Source: an uncultured Verrucomicrobiota bacterium (GTDB lineage: Bacteria > Verrucomicrobiota > Verrucomicrobiia > Verrucomicrobiales > Verrucomicrobiaceae). Taken from it: a DNA stretch of 64,000 nucleotides. The position numbers and the translations under genes are program-made. The notes beneath the pieces were generated by a model. The model had not been told where the DNA came from. It saw only the letters and a program-made list of their open reading frames with translations, and searched no databases. Below, one piece after another: positions 36,985-46,330 of the stretch; positions within the stretch are counted from its first letter, which is position 1; every line of letters begins with the position of its first letter. Location: the NCBI GenBank assembly GCA_903838675.1, contig CAILZI010000213.1, positions 62,001-126,000 of the forward strand. Reading direction: 5' to 3'.

Positions 36985-39597
36985 ATGAAGCTGACGCCTG
37001 CTGTTCTCCTTTGCTCCCTCGCCGTGACCGCTCATGGCGCGGAGCGCATGCTCACGTTTGAAAAAGACGTGCGGCCGCTTTTGAAGACTCATTGCACCCA
37101 TTGCCATGGTGAGGAAGAGAAGCCCAAGGGCGGTGTGGATCTGCGTCTGCGGCGCTTCATGGACCTGAAGCTCGACGATGAGAAGCACGTCATCGTGGCG
37201 GGACAGCCGGCGCAGAGCGAACTGGTGCGCCTGATCAAAAGCGGAGAAATGCCGAAGAAGGGCAAACCGATGTCCGAGGCCGATCTGGCGATCATTGAGA
37301 AGTGGATCGCTCAAGGGGCGAAGACCGCACGCCCTGAGCCGCTGGTGCTCGCCCCCGGGCCGATGATTTCAGACGACGACCGCGAGTACTGGGCCTTTCA
37401 GCCGGTAAAACGCCCTGCAGTGCCCGCAACTTTGGATGCAAAGAAGGTGCGCACCCCGGTGGATGCTTTCCTGCTCAAATCGATGGCCGACAAAGGGCTC
37501 TCCTTCGCACCCGAGGCCGACCGCAGAACCTTGATCCGCCGCGTGTCGCTGGATCTCACCGGACTGCTGCCGACGCCTGAGGAGGTGGATGCCTTTGTTA
37601 GCGATAAGTCGCCGCTGGCCTATGAGCAGCTCGTGGAGCGTCTCCTCGCCTCGAAAAGCTACGGCGAGCGCTGGGCGCGCCATTGGCTGGATGTGGTGGG
37701 CTATGCGGACTCCAATGGCTATTCAGAGGCCGACTCGGTGCGACCTCAGGCCTGGCGCTATCGTGACTACGTCATCCGTGCGATGAACACGGACAAACCC
37801 TGGGATGAATTCATCCAAGAGCAGCTGGCGGGGGACGAGCTTGCCGGTGCCACACATGCAGACTTCCAGCAGGCGGTGCTCGATCCGCAGCGCACCGATC
37901 AGCTCACTGCCACCGCATTCCTGCGCATGGCGCCCGATGGCACCGGCGATGCGCCCGATGATGCAAAGCTCGCCAAGAACCAGGTCATCGCAGAGCAGAT
38001 GAAGGTCATGACCTCGTCGCTCATGGCCATGACGGTCGCTTGCGCTCAGTGCCACGATCATCGCTACGATCCGATCACCCAGGCCGACTACTACCGCCTG
38101 CGCGCCGTTTTTGATCCGGCCTACAACTTGGAGGCTTGGCGCGCACCTGCGCAGCGTCTGTACTCGCTCTACTCGCCTGAAGAACGCGCCAAGGCCGCAG
38201 AGATCGAAGTCAAGGCCAAGGAGATCGAGGTCGAGGCACGTGCGATGAGCAAAAAATTCCTCGATGAAATCTTCGAGGTCGAGATCAAGAAGGTGCCGGA
38301 GGCGGAGCAGGCGGCCTTCCGTATCGCCCGTGACACGCCCAAGGAAAAACACACGCCGGAGCAAAAAGCGCTCATCAAAAAGTATCCCTCCGCACTCGCG
38401 ACCTACTCGCTCGATCTCTACGACAAGAAGAAACAGGACATCGTGGATGCGAAGATGGCCGAGGCCAAAAAGCTGCGTGACACCAAGCCGGTGGAAGGTT
38501 TTGTGATGGCTTTGACAGAAGTGAAAGGCCAGGTGCCGGTGACCAAGCTTTTCAATCGCGGCGATCATGATCAGCCGAAGCAGGCCCTGACGCCCGGTGA
38601 GCTGAGCATCCTCGCCAGCCCGCAGATCGAGCCCTTCAAACCGGTGCCGGTGAGCAGTGGCTCCAGCGGGCGTCGCCTCGCCTACGCGCAGTGGCTCACC
38701 AGCGGCAAACATCCGCTCACAGCGCGCGTCCTGGTGAATCGCTTTTGGATGAACCACATGGGCCGCGGCATCGTGAACACCCCGGGTGATTTTGGCCGCC
38801 AGGGAGAGCTGCCCACGCACCCAGAGCTGCTCGACTTCCTCGCCGATGAGTTTGTGAAGAGCGGCTGGAAGCTGAAGTCCCTGCATCGCCTTATCATGCT
38901 GAGCAATGCGTACCGCCAGTCTTCGGTGAATAACGCCTCCTTAAACGCCGATCCCGAAAACAAGCTCTACGCACGCTTCAAACTGCGCCGCATCGATGCC
39001 GAGACGCTGCGCGACTCCTTGCTGGCCGTCACTGGCACACTGGTGCAGACGAGCTATGGACCGCCCAGCGGTATCGGCCGCGATCCGCAGGGGCGCGTGG
39101 TCACGGGCATCGACAAAGGCACGATCACGCTGAACAAGGTCGATCCCGGCGGTGCGGATGATTTCCGCCGTTCCATCTATGTGCAGGTGCGCCGCAGCAA
39201 GCCCGTCACCGTGCTCGACACCTTTGACGCGCCCGTCATGACGCCCAACTGCGAGCTGCGTGCTCAAACCACCGTCGCACCGCAGTCCTTGCTGCTCATG
39301 AACGACACCTTCGTGCTCGACAGCTCCCGCCGCCTTGCAGACCGTCTAGAGACCGCGTCTCCTGGCAATCGCACCGAGCAGATCAAGCGCGCCTGGGAAC
39401 TGCTCTTTGGCAAACCAGCGACTCAGCCCGACGTCGTCCGTGGCATTGCCTATCTCAATGAGCAGACCAAGGCCCTCGCTGACTACCACCATGGCATCCA
39501 GCACGCGAAAGGCGTCGTGCCCAATCCGCCGCAGGAGGCCATGGCCAGCCTCTGCCAGATCCTTTGCAGCTCGAACCGTTTCCTCTACGTCGAATGA
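36985..39597 (+). CDS. PSCyt1-DUF1549-DUF1553 secreted cytochrome protein
   Basis: This 870-residue protein has a signal peptide (1-18), a CxxCH domain (HCTHCHGEEEKPKGGVDLR), DUF1549 (about 150-370; RVSLDLTGLLPTPEEVDAF, YGERWARHWLDVVGYADSNGY, CAQCHDHRYDPITQADYY) and DUF1553 (about 560-850; ARVLVNRFWMNHMGRGIVNTPGDFG, DAETLRDSLLAVTGTLV). Unlike the protein at 11390 it has no discoidin insert; that region (about 395-520) is a Lys/Glu-rich, probably coiled-coil linker. It overlaps the DUF1501 gene downstream (ATGA), the classical two-gene unit. Confidence 0.94.
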   Translation: MKLTPAVLLCSLAVTAHGAERMLTFEKDVRPLLKTHCTHCHGEEEKPKGGVDLRLRRFMDLKLDDEKHVIVAGQPAQSELVRLIKSGEMPKKGKPMSEADLAIIEKWIAQGAKTARPEPLVLAPGPMISDDDREYWAFQPVKRPAVPATLDAKKVRTPVDAFLLKSMADKGLSFAPEADRRTLIRRVSLDLTGLLPTPEEVDAFVSDKSPLAYEQLVERLLASKSYGERWARHWLDVVGYADSNGYSEADSVRPQAWRYRDYVIRAMNTDKPWDEFIQEQLAGDELAGATHADFQQAVLDPQRTDQLTATAFLRMAPDGTGDAPDDAKLAKNQVIAEQMKVMTSSLMAMTVACAQCHDHRYDPITQADYYRLRAVFDPAYNLEAWRAPAQRLYSLYSPEERAKAAEIEVKAKEIEVEARAMSKKFLDEIFEVEIKKVPEAEQAAFRIARDTPKEKHTPEQKALIKKYPSALATYSLDLYDKKKQDIVDAKMAEAKKLRDTKPVEGFVMALTEVKGQVPVTKLFNRGDHDQPKQALTPGELSILASPQIEPFKPVPVSSGSSGRRLAYAQWLTSGKHPLTARVLVNRFWMNHMGRGIVNTPGDFGRQGELPTHPELLDFLADEFVKSGWKLKSLHRLIMLSNAYRQSSVNNASLNADPENKLYARFKLRRIDAETLRDSLLAVTGTLVQTSYGPPSGIGRDPQGRVVTGIDKGTITLNKVDPGGADDFRRSIYVQVRRSKPVTVLDTFDAPVMTPNCELRAQTTVAPQSLLLMNDTFVLDSSRRLADRLETASPGNRTEQIKRAWELLFGKPATQPDVVRGIAYLNEQTKALADYHHGIQHAKGVVPNPPQEAMASLCQILCSSNRFLYVE

Positions 39598-41045
39598 ACC
39601 GCCCCCAGCTCTGCTCCCGCCGTCACTTCCTGCATGCCAATGGCTACAGCCTTGGCACGCTGGCCCTTGCCTCGCTGCTGGAGCGCGATGGCCTGCTTGC
39701 GGCACCCGTGAAGCCCGAGAGTGTCACCGGGGAGATGCGCTACGATCTGCATCCGAAGAAGCCGCACTTTGAGCCGCAGGCCAAGGCGATGATCTCGATG
39801 TTCATGATGGGCGGCCCCTCGCAGATGGACCTCTTTGATCCGAAGCCGATGCTCACGAAGTACGACGGGCAGAAATTCCCCGGTGAGATCAAATACGACA
39901 ACCTCGCCCAGGCTTCCTCGAAGTGCTTTGGCTCGCCATGGAAGTTCCAGAAACACGGCGAGTGCGGCATGGAGCTCAGCGAACTGCTGCCGAATCTGAG
40001 CAAGGTGGTGGATGAGATCACGCTGATCCGCTCCATGACCTCCGGCGTGAGCAATCACGCGCAGGGCCTCTACGCGATGAACGGCGGCCGCATCACTGCC
40101 GGGCGTCCCGCGCTGGGCTCCTGGCTGACCTACGGTCTGGGCAGTGAGACGGACGAACTGCCCGCCTACATGGTGCTCTCGCATCCCGGCGGCCTGCCCA
40201 CCTTCAGCGGCGAGCATTTCACCAATGGCTGGCTGCCTTCGCTGTTTCAGGGCACGCTCGTCCGCGCCACCGAGCCACGCATTCTCAATCTCGATCCGCC
40301 GCCTTCACTCTCCGGTGCACCGCAGCAGCGTCAGCTCGATCTGCTCAAGGCTTTCAACGAAGACCACCTCGCCCTGCATCCCGGCGAGCTCGATCTCCAG
40401 GCGCGCATCTCCAGCTACGAACTCGCGGCCAAGATGCAGGTCGCAGCCAAGGAGGCGCTCGACATTTCGAAGGAGCCTGAGTACGTCAAAAAACTCTACG
40501 GTGTCGATAATCCGATCACCAAGGACTACGCCACGCGCTGCATCATTGCGCGCCGCCTCGTCGAGCGTGGTGTGCGCTATGTGCAGGTGCTTAATTCGGG
40601 CCAGTCATGGGATCAGCACGGCTCACTCATCACGGCGCTGCCCAAAAACTGTCAAGCCACTGATCAGCCCAGCGCCGCACTCCTTATTGATCTCAAGCAG
40701 CGTGGTCTGCTCGACAGCACCGTCGTCCACTGGGGCGGCGAGATGGGCCGTCTGCCCGTGCTGCAAAACGACGCGGGCCGCGAGAAGTGGGGCCGCGACC
40801 ACAACACCTACGGCTTCAGCATGTGGATGGCCGGCGGCGGCTTCAAAAAAGGCTACGTGCATGGCGAGACCGATGAATTTGGCCACAAGGCCGTCATCGA
40901 CGAAGTGAAGCACTACGACTACCACGCCACGCTGCTCAAGACCTTTGGCCTCGACCACACTAGGCTCACCTACAAGCGCAACGGCCTCGCTGCTTCGCTC
41001 ACGGACAATCAGGGCGCGAAGGTGGTGGATGAACTGCTGGCCTAA
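39594..41045 (+). CDS. DUF1501 secreted protein
   Basis: This 483-residue DUF1501 protein opens with CSRRHFLHANGYSLGTLALASLL, a twin-arginine-like export signal. Landmarks are SMFMMGGPSQMDLFDPKPML, SHPGGLPTFSGEHFTNGWLPSLFQGT, ARRLVERGVRYVQVLNSGQSWDQHGS and VVHWGGEMGRLPVLQNDAGREKWGRDHNTYGFSMWMAGGG, ending with YDYHATLLKTFGLDHTRLTY. Translational coupling to the cytochrome gene (ATGA at 39594) indicates a joint product. The ATG at 39594 begins the signal peptide. The substrate is unknown. Confidence 0.94.
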   Translation: MNRPQLCSRRHFLHANGYSLGTLALASLLERDGLLAAPVKPESVTGEMRYDLHPKKPHFEPQAKAMISMFMMGGPSQMDLFDPKPMLTKYDGQKFPGEIKYDNLAQASSKCFGSPWKFQKHGECGMELSELLPNLSKVVDEITLIRSMTSGVSNHAQGLYAMNGGRITAGRPALGSWLTYGLGSETDELPAYMVLSHPGGLPTFSGEHFTNGWLPSLFQGTLVRATEPRILNLDPPPSLSGAPQQRQLDLLKAFNEDHLALHPGELDLQARISSYELAAKMQVAAKEALDISKEPEYVKKLYGVDNPITKDYATRCIIARRLVERGVRYVQVLNSGQSWDQHGSLITALPKNCQATDQPSAALLIDLKQRGLLDSTVVHWGGEMGRLPVLQNDAGREKWGRDHNTYGFSMWMAGGGFKKGYVHGETDEFGHKAVIDEVKHYDYHATLLKTFGLDHTRLTYKRNGLAASLTDNQGAKVVDELLA

Positions 41046-41071
41046 TGGCAACGAACAAGAAGGCCCATCAA

Positions 41072-41602
41072 ATGAAGCTGTTCTTGTTATTATTTTTTGC
41101 CGTAACCTGGGTAACCGCAGCTGAAGATTACCGCTTCAGATGCATTGGGGAGACCACAGGTCTTTGCGATTTCGTCTATGATGCTCAGGGGAAGAAAACG
41201 ACCATCATCATTGCTCGCGATTCTGATCCTGAGTGCCTTGTCTTGTTTAAGGCACTCCAACAGAAGCGGATTTATGGTACGAGGGGCGTTGAAGATCACA
41301 CGGGAGTGAAATGGGAGCAGGCCATCATCTTGACGGGTGAATTTACTTCCAAACCTAAGCGCACCAATTCAGCACCTAACATGGCACCTTCAGAAGAGTA
41401 CCGTGATTTTAAAATCACAGGTCTGAAGATACGGTTTCCCGTGTCGAGGTTTGTAGAAATCCGGGAAGAGGGCGAAATTGACGGACCGGTCTTGATGGAG
41501 ACACATTTCGGCTTTGAGTCACTCTTTCCAAATGGCGTCAAGTTCGCCGACAAGACGATCGATTTGAGCAAACACGTGGAGCAGCGCTTAGATTCAAAGT
41601 GA
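41072..41602 (+). CDS. small secreted protein of unknown function
   Basis: This 176-residue protein has a clear signal peptide (MKLFLLLFFAVTWVTAAED). The mature part is beta-rich and charged, with no recognised domain. An in-frame ATG at 41045 overlaps the DUF1501 stop (TAATG), but the ATG at 41072 gives the better signal peptide. Base composition is visibly lower in GC than its neighbours, which hints at separate origin. It may be co-transcribed with the DUF1501 gene upstream. Confidence 0.7.
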   Translation: MKLFLLLFFAVTWVTAAEDYRFRCIGETTGLCDFVYDAQGKKTTIIIARDSDPECLVLFKALQQKRIYGTRGVEDHTGVKWEQAIILTGEFTSKPKRTNSAPNMAPSEEYRDFKITGLKIRFPVSRFVEIREEGEIDGPVLMETHFGFESLFPNGVKFADKTIDLSKHVEQRLDSK

Positions 41603-41636
41603 GGCCCAAATTTTCAAGTCCTCACCCTCAACCGAC

Positions 41637-42896
41637 ATGACCGCCGCCGCTGAGCCGAATCCACTGCATCGTTCATCGGTCTGGAAGTGGACCATCTGCG
41701 GCCTGTTGCTGCTCGCTTCAGCGATCAACTACATGGACCGCCAGACGCTGGCGAATGCGGCGGTGCGCATCACGAAGGAGTTTCGGCTGTCGCAGGAGCA
41801 GTATGGTCACATCGAGGCGGTGTTTGCCTATGCGTTCGCGGCGGGGTCCATCGTCTTCGGCTGGGCGGCGGATCGTTTCTCCGTGCGCTGGCTTTATGCC
41901 ATCGTGCTCACCATGTGGTCGCTCGCCGGACTGGCCACAGGCTTTGTGCACAATGAGCAGGAGCTGCTCTGGTGCCGCATGGCTCTCGGTTTTTTCGAGG
42001 CCGGTCACTGGCCCTGCGGCATTCGCACCACGCGTGCGCTCCTGGATGCGCGAGAGCGCTCCTTCGGCAACAGCGTGCTGCAAAGTGGCACTTCCATTGG
42101 CGCGATCATCACACCGCTGATCATGCGCGGCCTCATGACGGCCGAACTCGGCAGTTGGCGCACGGCGTTTCAAGTCGTCGGCATCACCGGCTTTGGCTGG
42201 CTGGTGCTGTGGTTTGCACTCGTTCGCAAAGCGGATCTGCCAGCACCGGTTCGATTGAATGAGAACTCGGTCAAGAGCGATGGCACCAGCCTGTGGAGCG
42301 TCATCTTCAGCCGCCGCATGCTCATCATCTTTGTGGTCATCGCTGGGATCAACACTACCTGGCAGATCCTGCGTGCGTGGCTGCCCAAGATTCTGCAGGA
42401 AGGCCGGGGTTACTCGGAAGGGGACACGCAGTGGTTCACGTCGGCGTGGTATCTGGCCACGGATGTGGGTTGTATTGCAGCCGGTGCTCTCGCCGTGTGG
42501 CTGGGACGGCATAAAATGCCGGTGCATTCTGCGCGTGTCATCGTTTTTGCGGGTTGCGGTGCCTTGTGTGCCTCCTGCGCGTTAACTCCGTGGCTGGAGC
42601 ATGGGTGGGTCTTGCTCGCAGTATTCATGCTCGCGGGTGCCGGGGCATTGGGCGTGTTTCCACTGTATCATGCCTTCACGCAGGATCTGTCGGGACGCCA
42701 TCAGGGTAAGATCACCGGCATTGCCGGTGTCGTCGCGTGGGTGCTGCCGGCGCAGGCGCAGCAGTTCTTTGGCAGGCTCGCGGATCGCACGCACTCGTTT
42801 GATCAGGGGCTGATGCTGGCCTCCTGCCTGCCTCTCATCGCGGTGCTGCCGCTGTGGTTGTTTTGGGAAAACAAATCGGAACGTTCATCATCATGA
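41637..42896 (+). CDS. MFS transporter, anion:cation symporter type
   Basis: This 419-residue, 12-helix transporter resembles the ACS branch of MFS (hexuronate, glucarate and similar organic acids). Evidence is the early INYMDRQTLANAAVRITKEFRLSQEQYG, the loop FGWAADRFSVRW and RMALGFFEAGHWPCGIRTTRALLDARERSFGNSVLQSGTSIGAIITPLI. It overlaps the following gene by ATGA, so transporter and the secreted protein after it are one unit. That suggests import of a sugar acid or another carboxylate whose handling involves the next protein. Confidence 0.9.
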   Translation: MTAAAEPNPLHRSSVWKWTICGLLLLASAINYMDRQTLANAAVRITKEFRLSQEQYGHIEAVFAYAFAAGSIVFGWAADRFSVRWLYAIVLTMWSLAGLATGFVHNEQELLWCRMALGFFEAGHWPCGIRTTRALLDARERSFGNSVLQSGTSIGAIITPLIMRGLMTAELGSWRTAFQVVGITGFGWLVLWFALVRKADLPAPVRLNENSVKSDGTSLWSVIFSRRMLIIFVVIAGINTTWQILRAWLPKILQEGRGYSEGDTQWFTSAWYLATDVGCIAAGALAVWLGRHKMPVHSARVIVFAGCGALCASCALTPWLEHGWVLLAVFMLAGAGALGVFPLYHAFTQDLSGRHQGKITGIAGVVAWVLPAQAQQFFGRLADRTHSFDQGLMLASCLPLIAVLPLWLFWENKSERSSS

Positions 42897-44164
42897 GCTC
42901 ATCATCCTGGACCCGCCGCTCCTTCCTCATGGCCAGTGCCGCTGCTGCTGCCACCACTCACGCCGCACCTGCGCCAGCTCGCAAAAAGATCGCGCTCATC
43001 GCCACGGTGATGTTCAAGAACTCGCATGCGATGCATTTCGTGGATCGCCTTGCCATGGGCTACACCTGGGCCGGGCAGTGGCTGCCACCACGGACAGACC
43101 TCGTCTCGCTCTACTTCGCGCAGTTCCCTGAGAAGGATCTCCCGCGCGGTGATCTCGCGCGCGGGCGCTCGGAGCGTTACCACATTCCCATCCATTCCAG
43201 CATCGCCGACGCACTCACACTCGGTACCGGCAAGCTCGCCGTTGATGGCGTCATTCTCATTGGCGAGCACGGCGACTACACTGAGAATGAGAAAGGGCAG
43301 ACGCTCTATCCGCGCTACGAGTTCTTCAAAGAAATCGTCAAAGTCTTCGAGGCCAGCGGCCGCAGCGTGCCCGTCTTCAACGACAAACATCTCTCCACCG
43401 AGTGGAGCAAATGCACCGAGATGGTGGCCGATGCGAAACGCCTCGGCTTTCCCTTCCTCGCCGGTTCCTCATTGCCCGTGACACGCCGCCTGCCTGCCGT
43501 GGATCTGCCCTGGGGCACGCCGCTGGCTGAGAGCGTGGCCGTTGGCTACGGCGGCGTCGAGAAATACGACTATCACGGTCTCGAAACCGCGCAGTGCATG
43601 TCTGAGCGCCGCCGTGGTGGCGAGGTCGGCATTAAAAGCGTGCGCGCCCTGCGCGGAGAAGAAATGTGGAAGCATGCCGCCACGCGGAAGAACACGCAGC
43701 GCCTGCTCGCCGCGGCACTCACTCGCAGCCACACCTGGCCGGTGGAAGGTTATCCCCTGGAGCCCGTCAGCTTTGACTGGGCGCGCAAAACCTTCCCCGA
43801 TGCTTTTGCCTACTTCATCGAGCATCGCGATGGCTTCCACACCACGCTCTTCATGCTGCCCGTGCGTGATTTCAACTACGCGGGCCTGAACTCCGAGACG
43901 GGTGAAATCACCTCCTGCCAGATGTTTCTTCCCATGCCGGGTTCAAGCTCCACCACCGCCGACTTCTTCAATCCCCTCATCCACCACATTGAGGACATGA
44001 TCCTGCAAAACCGTGCGCCTTATCCCGTGGAGCGCACCCTGCTCACCTCCGGCATGCTCATCGCTGCGGTCGAGTCGCTGTATCGCAAAGGCAAAGTCAT
44101 CCAGACACCGGAGATGGCGGTGTCCTACACGGCACCCAAAGAGTCCCTGTTCTGGCGCGAGTGA
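42893..44164 (+). CDS. twin-arginine-type secreted protein of unknown function
   Basis: This 423-residue protein starts WTRRSFLMASAAAAATTHAAPAPA, a good twin-arginine signal. The mature part has an alternating alpha/beta pattern with IALIATVMFKNSHAMHFVDRL, VDGVILIGEHGDYTENEKGQTLYPRYEFF, GFPFLAGSSLPVTRRLPAVDLPWG, VAVGYGGVEKYDYHGLETAQCMSERRRGG. The arrangement hints at a Rossmann-like or hydrolase fold, but I do not recognise a named family. It is coupled (ATGA) to an MFS transporter for organic acids, so it may process the same substrate. Confidence 0.85.
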   Translation: MSSSSWTRRSFLMASAAAAATTHAAPAPARKKIALIATVMFKNSHAMHFVDRLAMGYTWAGQWLPPRTDLVSLYFAQFPEKDLPRGDLARGRSERYHIPIHSSIADALTLGTGKLAVDGVILIGEHGDYTENEKGQTLYPRYEFFKEIVKVFEASGRSVPVFNDKHLSTEWSKCTEMVADAKRLGFPFLAGSSLPVTRRLPAVDLPWGTPLAESVAVGYGGVEKYDYHGLETAQCMSERRRGGEVGIKSVRALRGEEMWKHAATRKNTQRLLAAALTRSHTWPVEGYPLEPVSFDWARKTFPDAFAYFIEHRDGFHTTLFMLPVRDFNYAGLNSETGEITSCQMFLPMPGSSSTTADFFNPLIHHIEDMILQNRAPYPVERTLLTSGMLIAAVESLYRKGKVIQTPEMAVSYTAPKESLFWRE

Positions 44165-44223
44165 GGGCGTCATTATCCGCATCGTGAGTTGCAGCGCACC
44201 CATTGGCATGGGAAACAACAGGT

Positions 44224-45600
44224 GTGACTCCCCCCGCACAGTTTCCATCGGCCTCATTGGCGGCGTTTGCGCCGGATGAAGCAGCTCAGCGCGCATGGAT
44301 GGAGTCCCTGGAGGCTGTTTCGCTGGCACCAGGTGAAGTGCTCTTTCGCGAGAGCGACTCAGCAGATGCCATGTTCCTCATCGAGTCCGGCGTGCTGGCA
44401 GTAGTGCTGGAAGTGGAGGGAGCAGGACGCTCCGAATTGCGTCGCCTTGGAGCCGGACAGTTCTTGGGCGAGATGGCCCTGTATCGGTCTGAACTGCGCA
44501 CCGCAACCGTGGAGGCCGTGGGAGAGGTGAAACTCTGGCGGCTCACCACGGAAAAACTTCGCGAGGTGGAAGGACAACACCCCCACCTCGCCATCGCTCT
44601 CCACCGCCATGTCGCCTCATTGCTTTCGGAGCGGGTACGATACAGCAACATGGAATTGAAAGAGCCGCTCGCCCGTCTCGCCCACGCGCTGCGCGGACTG
44701 GCCACGAGCGATTTCTCCGGCACCGGCTGGGATCGCTCCGGCGTCGCGCAGGAGGCGCGCCGTAGCGATGAAGTGGGCGCGGTGGCGCAGGCCATGGAGT
44801 TTTTGGCGAGCCATCTACAGCAGCACATCGCCGCGCTGCGGCAGCAGACCGCCGCGCGTGAGGCCATCGAGAGCGAGCTGCGCATCGCCGGTCAAATCCA
44901 GTCCAGCCTCCTCCCGCCACCGCTCAGCACCACAGAACGTCAGCGCGTGGATTTCTCAGCCTTCATCAAACCCGCACGCGAAGCCGGCGGCGATCTCTAC
45001 GACGGCTTTTTTCTGCCAGATGGCCGCTTCTTCACCCTCGTAGGAGATGTCTCGGGCAAGGGCGTGTCTGCCGCTGTCTTCATGGCTCTAGCAGCCATGG
45101 CTGTGCGCACCCTCGCACGCAAGCTGAGCGATCCCGGCGAACTCCTCGCGCAGGTAAATCTCCTGCTGTGTGAGCGCAATGAAACCATGCAGTTTGTCAC
45201 CGCCTGCGCCGTCTTCTTTGATCCGGCCAGCGGTGAACTGACGTGGGCCAATGCCGGCCACCCGCTCGCGGCGGTGATTTCGGCAGCGGGTAGTCTCACA
45301 TGGCTGGAAGGGCCGCGCGCAGCACCACTGGGCGTGTTCGAAGAAACGCAGTTTGTGACTCAGCGGCACGTCCTCGCTCCTAATGAAACGCTGCTCGTAT
45401 ATTCAGACGGTGTTTCGGAGGCCATGGATGCTCAATCCAACCTGTTCGGCAGCGAGAAGATTCAGCAATCTCTGGCAGGTGGCACGATCACCGACAGCGC
45501 CCAAACCGTGGAGCGCGTGGTCGCCGCAGTGCTGGCGCATCAAGGAGACGCTGCGCAGGCGGACGACATCACGCTGGTGGCGCTACGCCGAGTGCCGTGA
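44224..45600 (+). CDS. SpoIIE/PP2C-type serine phosphatase with N-terminal cNMP-binding domain
   Basis: This protein of about 458 residues has a cyclic-nucleotide-binding domain (about 20-125; PGEVLFRESDSADAMFLIESGVLAVV, LGAGQFLGEMALYRSELRTATVEA), a helical HAMP-like linker (about 150-225) and a SpoIIE/PP2C phosphatase domain (about 235-455). The metal aspartates are all present: AGGDLYD, GDVSGKG, YSDGVSEAM and ADDITLV. It would dephosphorylate STAS-domain proteins. Its 3' end overlaps that of the convergent kinase/STAS gene, and two STAS proteins are encoded in that operon. I chose a GTG at 44224; a TTG at 44203 also fits. Confidence 0.9.
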   Translation: MTPPAQFPSASLAAFAPDEAAQRAWMESLEAVSLAPGEVLFRESDSADAMFLIESGVLAVVLEVEGAGRSELRRLGAGQFLGEMALYRSELRTATVEAVGEVKLWRLTTEKLREVEGQHPHLAIALHRHVASLLSERVRYSNMELKEPLARLAHALRGLATSDFSGTGWDRSGVAQEARRSDEVGAVAQAMEFLASHLQQHIAALRQQTAAREAIESELRIAGQIQSSLLPPPLSTTERQRVDFSAFIKPAREAGGDLYDGFFLPDGRFFTLVGDVSGKGVSAAVFMALAAMAVRTLARKLSDPGELLAQVNLLLCERNETMQFVTACAVFFDPASGELTWANAGHPLAAVISAAGSLTWLEGPRAAPLGVFEETQFVTQRHVLAPNETLLVYSDGVSEAMDAQSNLFGSEKIQQSLAGGTITDSAQTVERVVAAVLAHQGDAAQADDITLVALRRVP

Positions 45601-46324
45601 GCAATCCAGAGATGTGGAAGACGTCATGTACTACGGGTGTGAGCGAAGTGAACCGCGCAGATCCACCGGAAGACTTGAGCTTCTTCGCGGCGATGATGAA
45701 GACACGCAATCCAGCGCTGCTCACGTAGTCGAGTCCAGATAGATCAAAGGTGACCGCGCGCACGCCGGAGGCGATCAGAGCCATCACCTGCTGCTCCAGC
45801 TCGGGGCTGGAAAGACCATCCAGCCGTCCGCTAAGCGCCAGCGTGGCCGAGGACGCGAGCCTGGAGGTGGCGATGCTCATGCTCGCAGCGGCTCCGGCCG
45901 CACGGCTGAATCTGCGTTCGATGGAAAAAAGGTTCTTCCCATCGCGCTGCTCATACAGGCAGACATCCATCAGCTTCTTCACCAGATGTACTCCGAGTCC
46001 GCCTACGGGACGAGCTTCGAGCGCCAGAGTCGTGTTCACCTCAGGCCGGGCAAGCGGATTGTAAGCTGGGGCGTCGTCGGTGACGACTGCGCGGATGCGA
46101 TCTGCCGAGATCGCTTCAAGCCTGACGGTGAAGGAACGCGACGTGTCGCTTTGATAACCGTGCGTGATCACATTGGTGACGATTTCCTCCAGCGCCAGAT
46201 GCAGTGCGGATACGTCTGCCGCGCTGGCAGCCATCCCCGCGCAAAACTCGTCGATCATCTGCATCACCCGCGCCAGTTCGGCGAGGTCGGCGGCGATGGT
46301 GAGAGTTTGAGACTTCGCTGACAC
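45569..46324 (-). CDS. fused RsbW-like kinase and STAS antagonist
   Basis: This 251-residue cytoplasmic protein joins two normally separate partners. Residues 1-140 are an anti-sigma-type HATPase (N box LHLALEEIVTNVITHGY; G1 DDAPAYNP; G2 GGLGVHLVKKLMD). Residues 150-251 are a STAS domain (LALSGRLDGLSSPELEQQV, FDLSGLDYVSSAGLRV) with candidate phosphoserines in YVSSAG. It starts with GTG. It is the last gene of the ABC operon, 6 bp after the ATPase gene, and overlaps the convergent phosphatase by 32 bp. Kinase and substrate in one chain suggests intramolecular phosphorylation or recruitment of a second STAS protein (48083). Confidence 0.9.
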   Translation of the reverse strand: MSAKSQTLTIAADLAELARVMQMIDEFCAGMAASAADVSALHLALEEIVTNVITHGYQSDTSRSFTVRLEAISADRIRAVVTDDAPAYNPLARPEVNTTLALEARPVGGLGVHLVKKLMDVCLYEQRDGKNLFSIERRFSRAAGAAASMSIATSRLASSATLALSGRLDGLSSPELEQQVMALIASGVRAVTFDLSGLDYVSSAGLRVFIIAAKKLKSSGGSARFTSLTPVVHDVFHISGLLTALGVAPPA

Positions 46325-46330
46325 GGCGGA

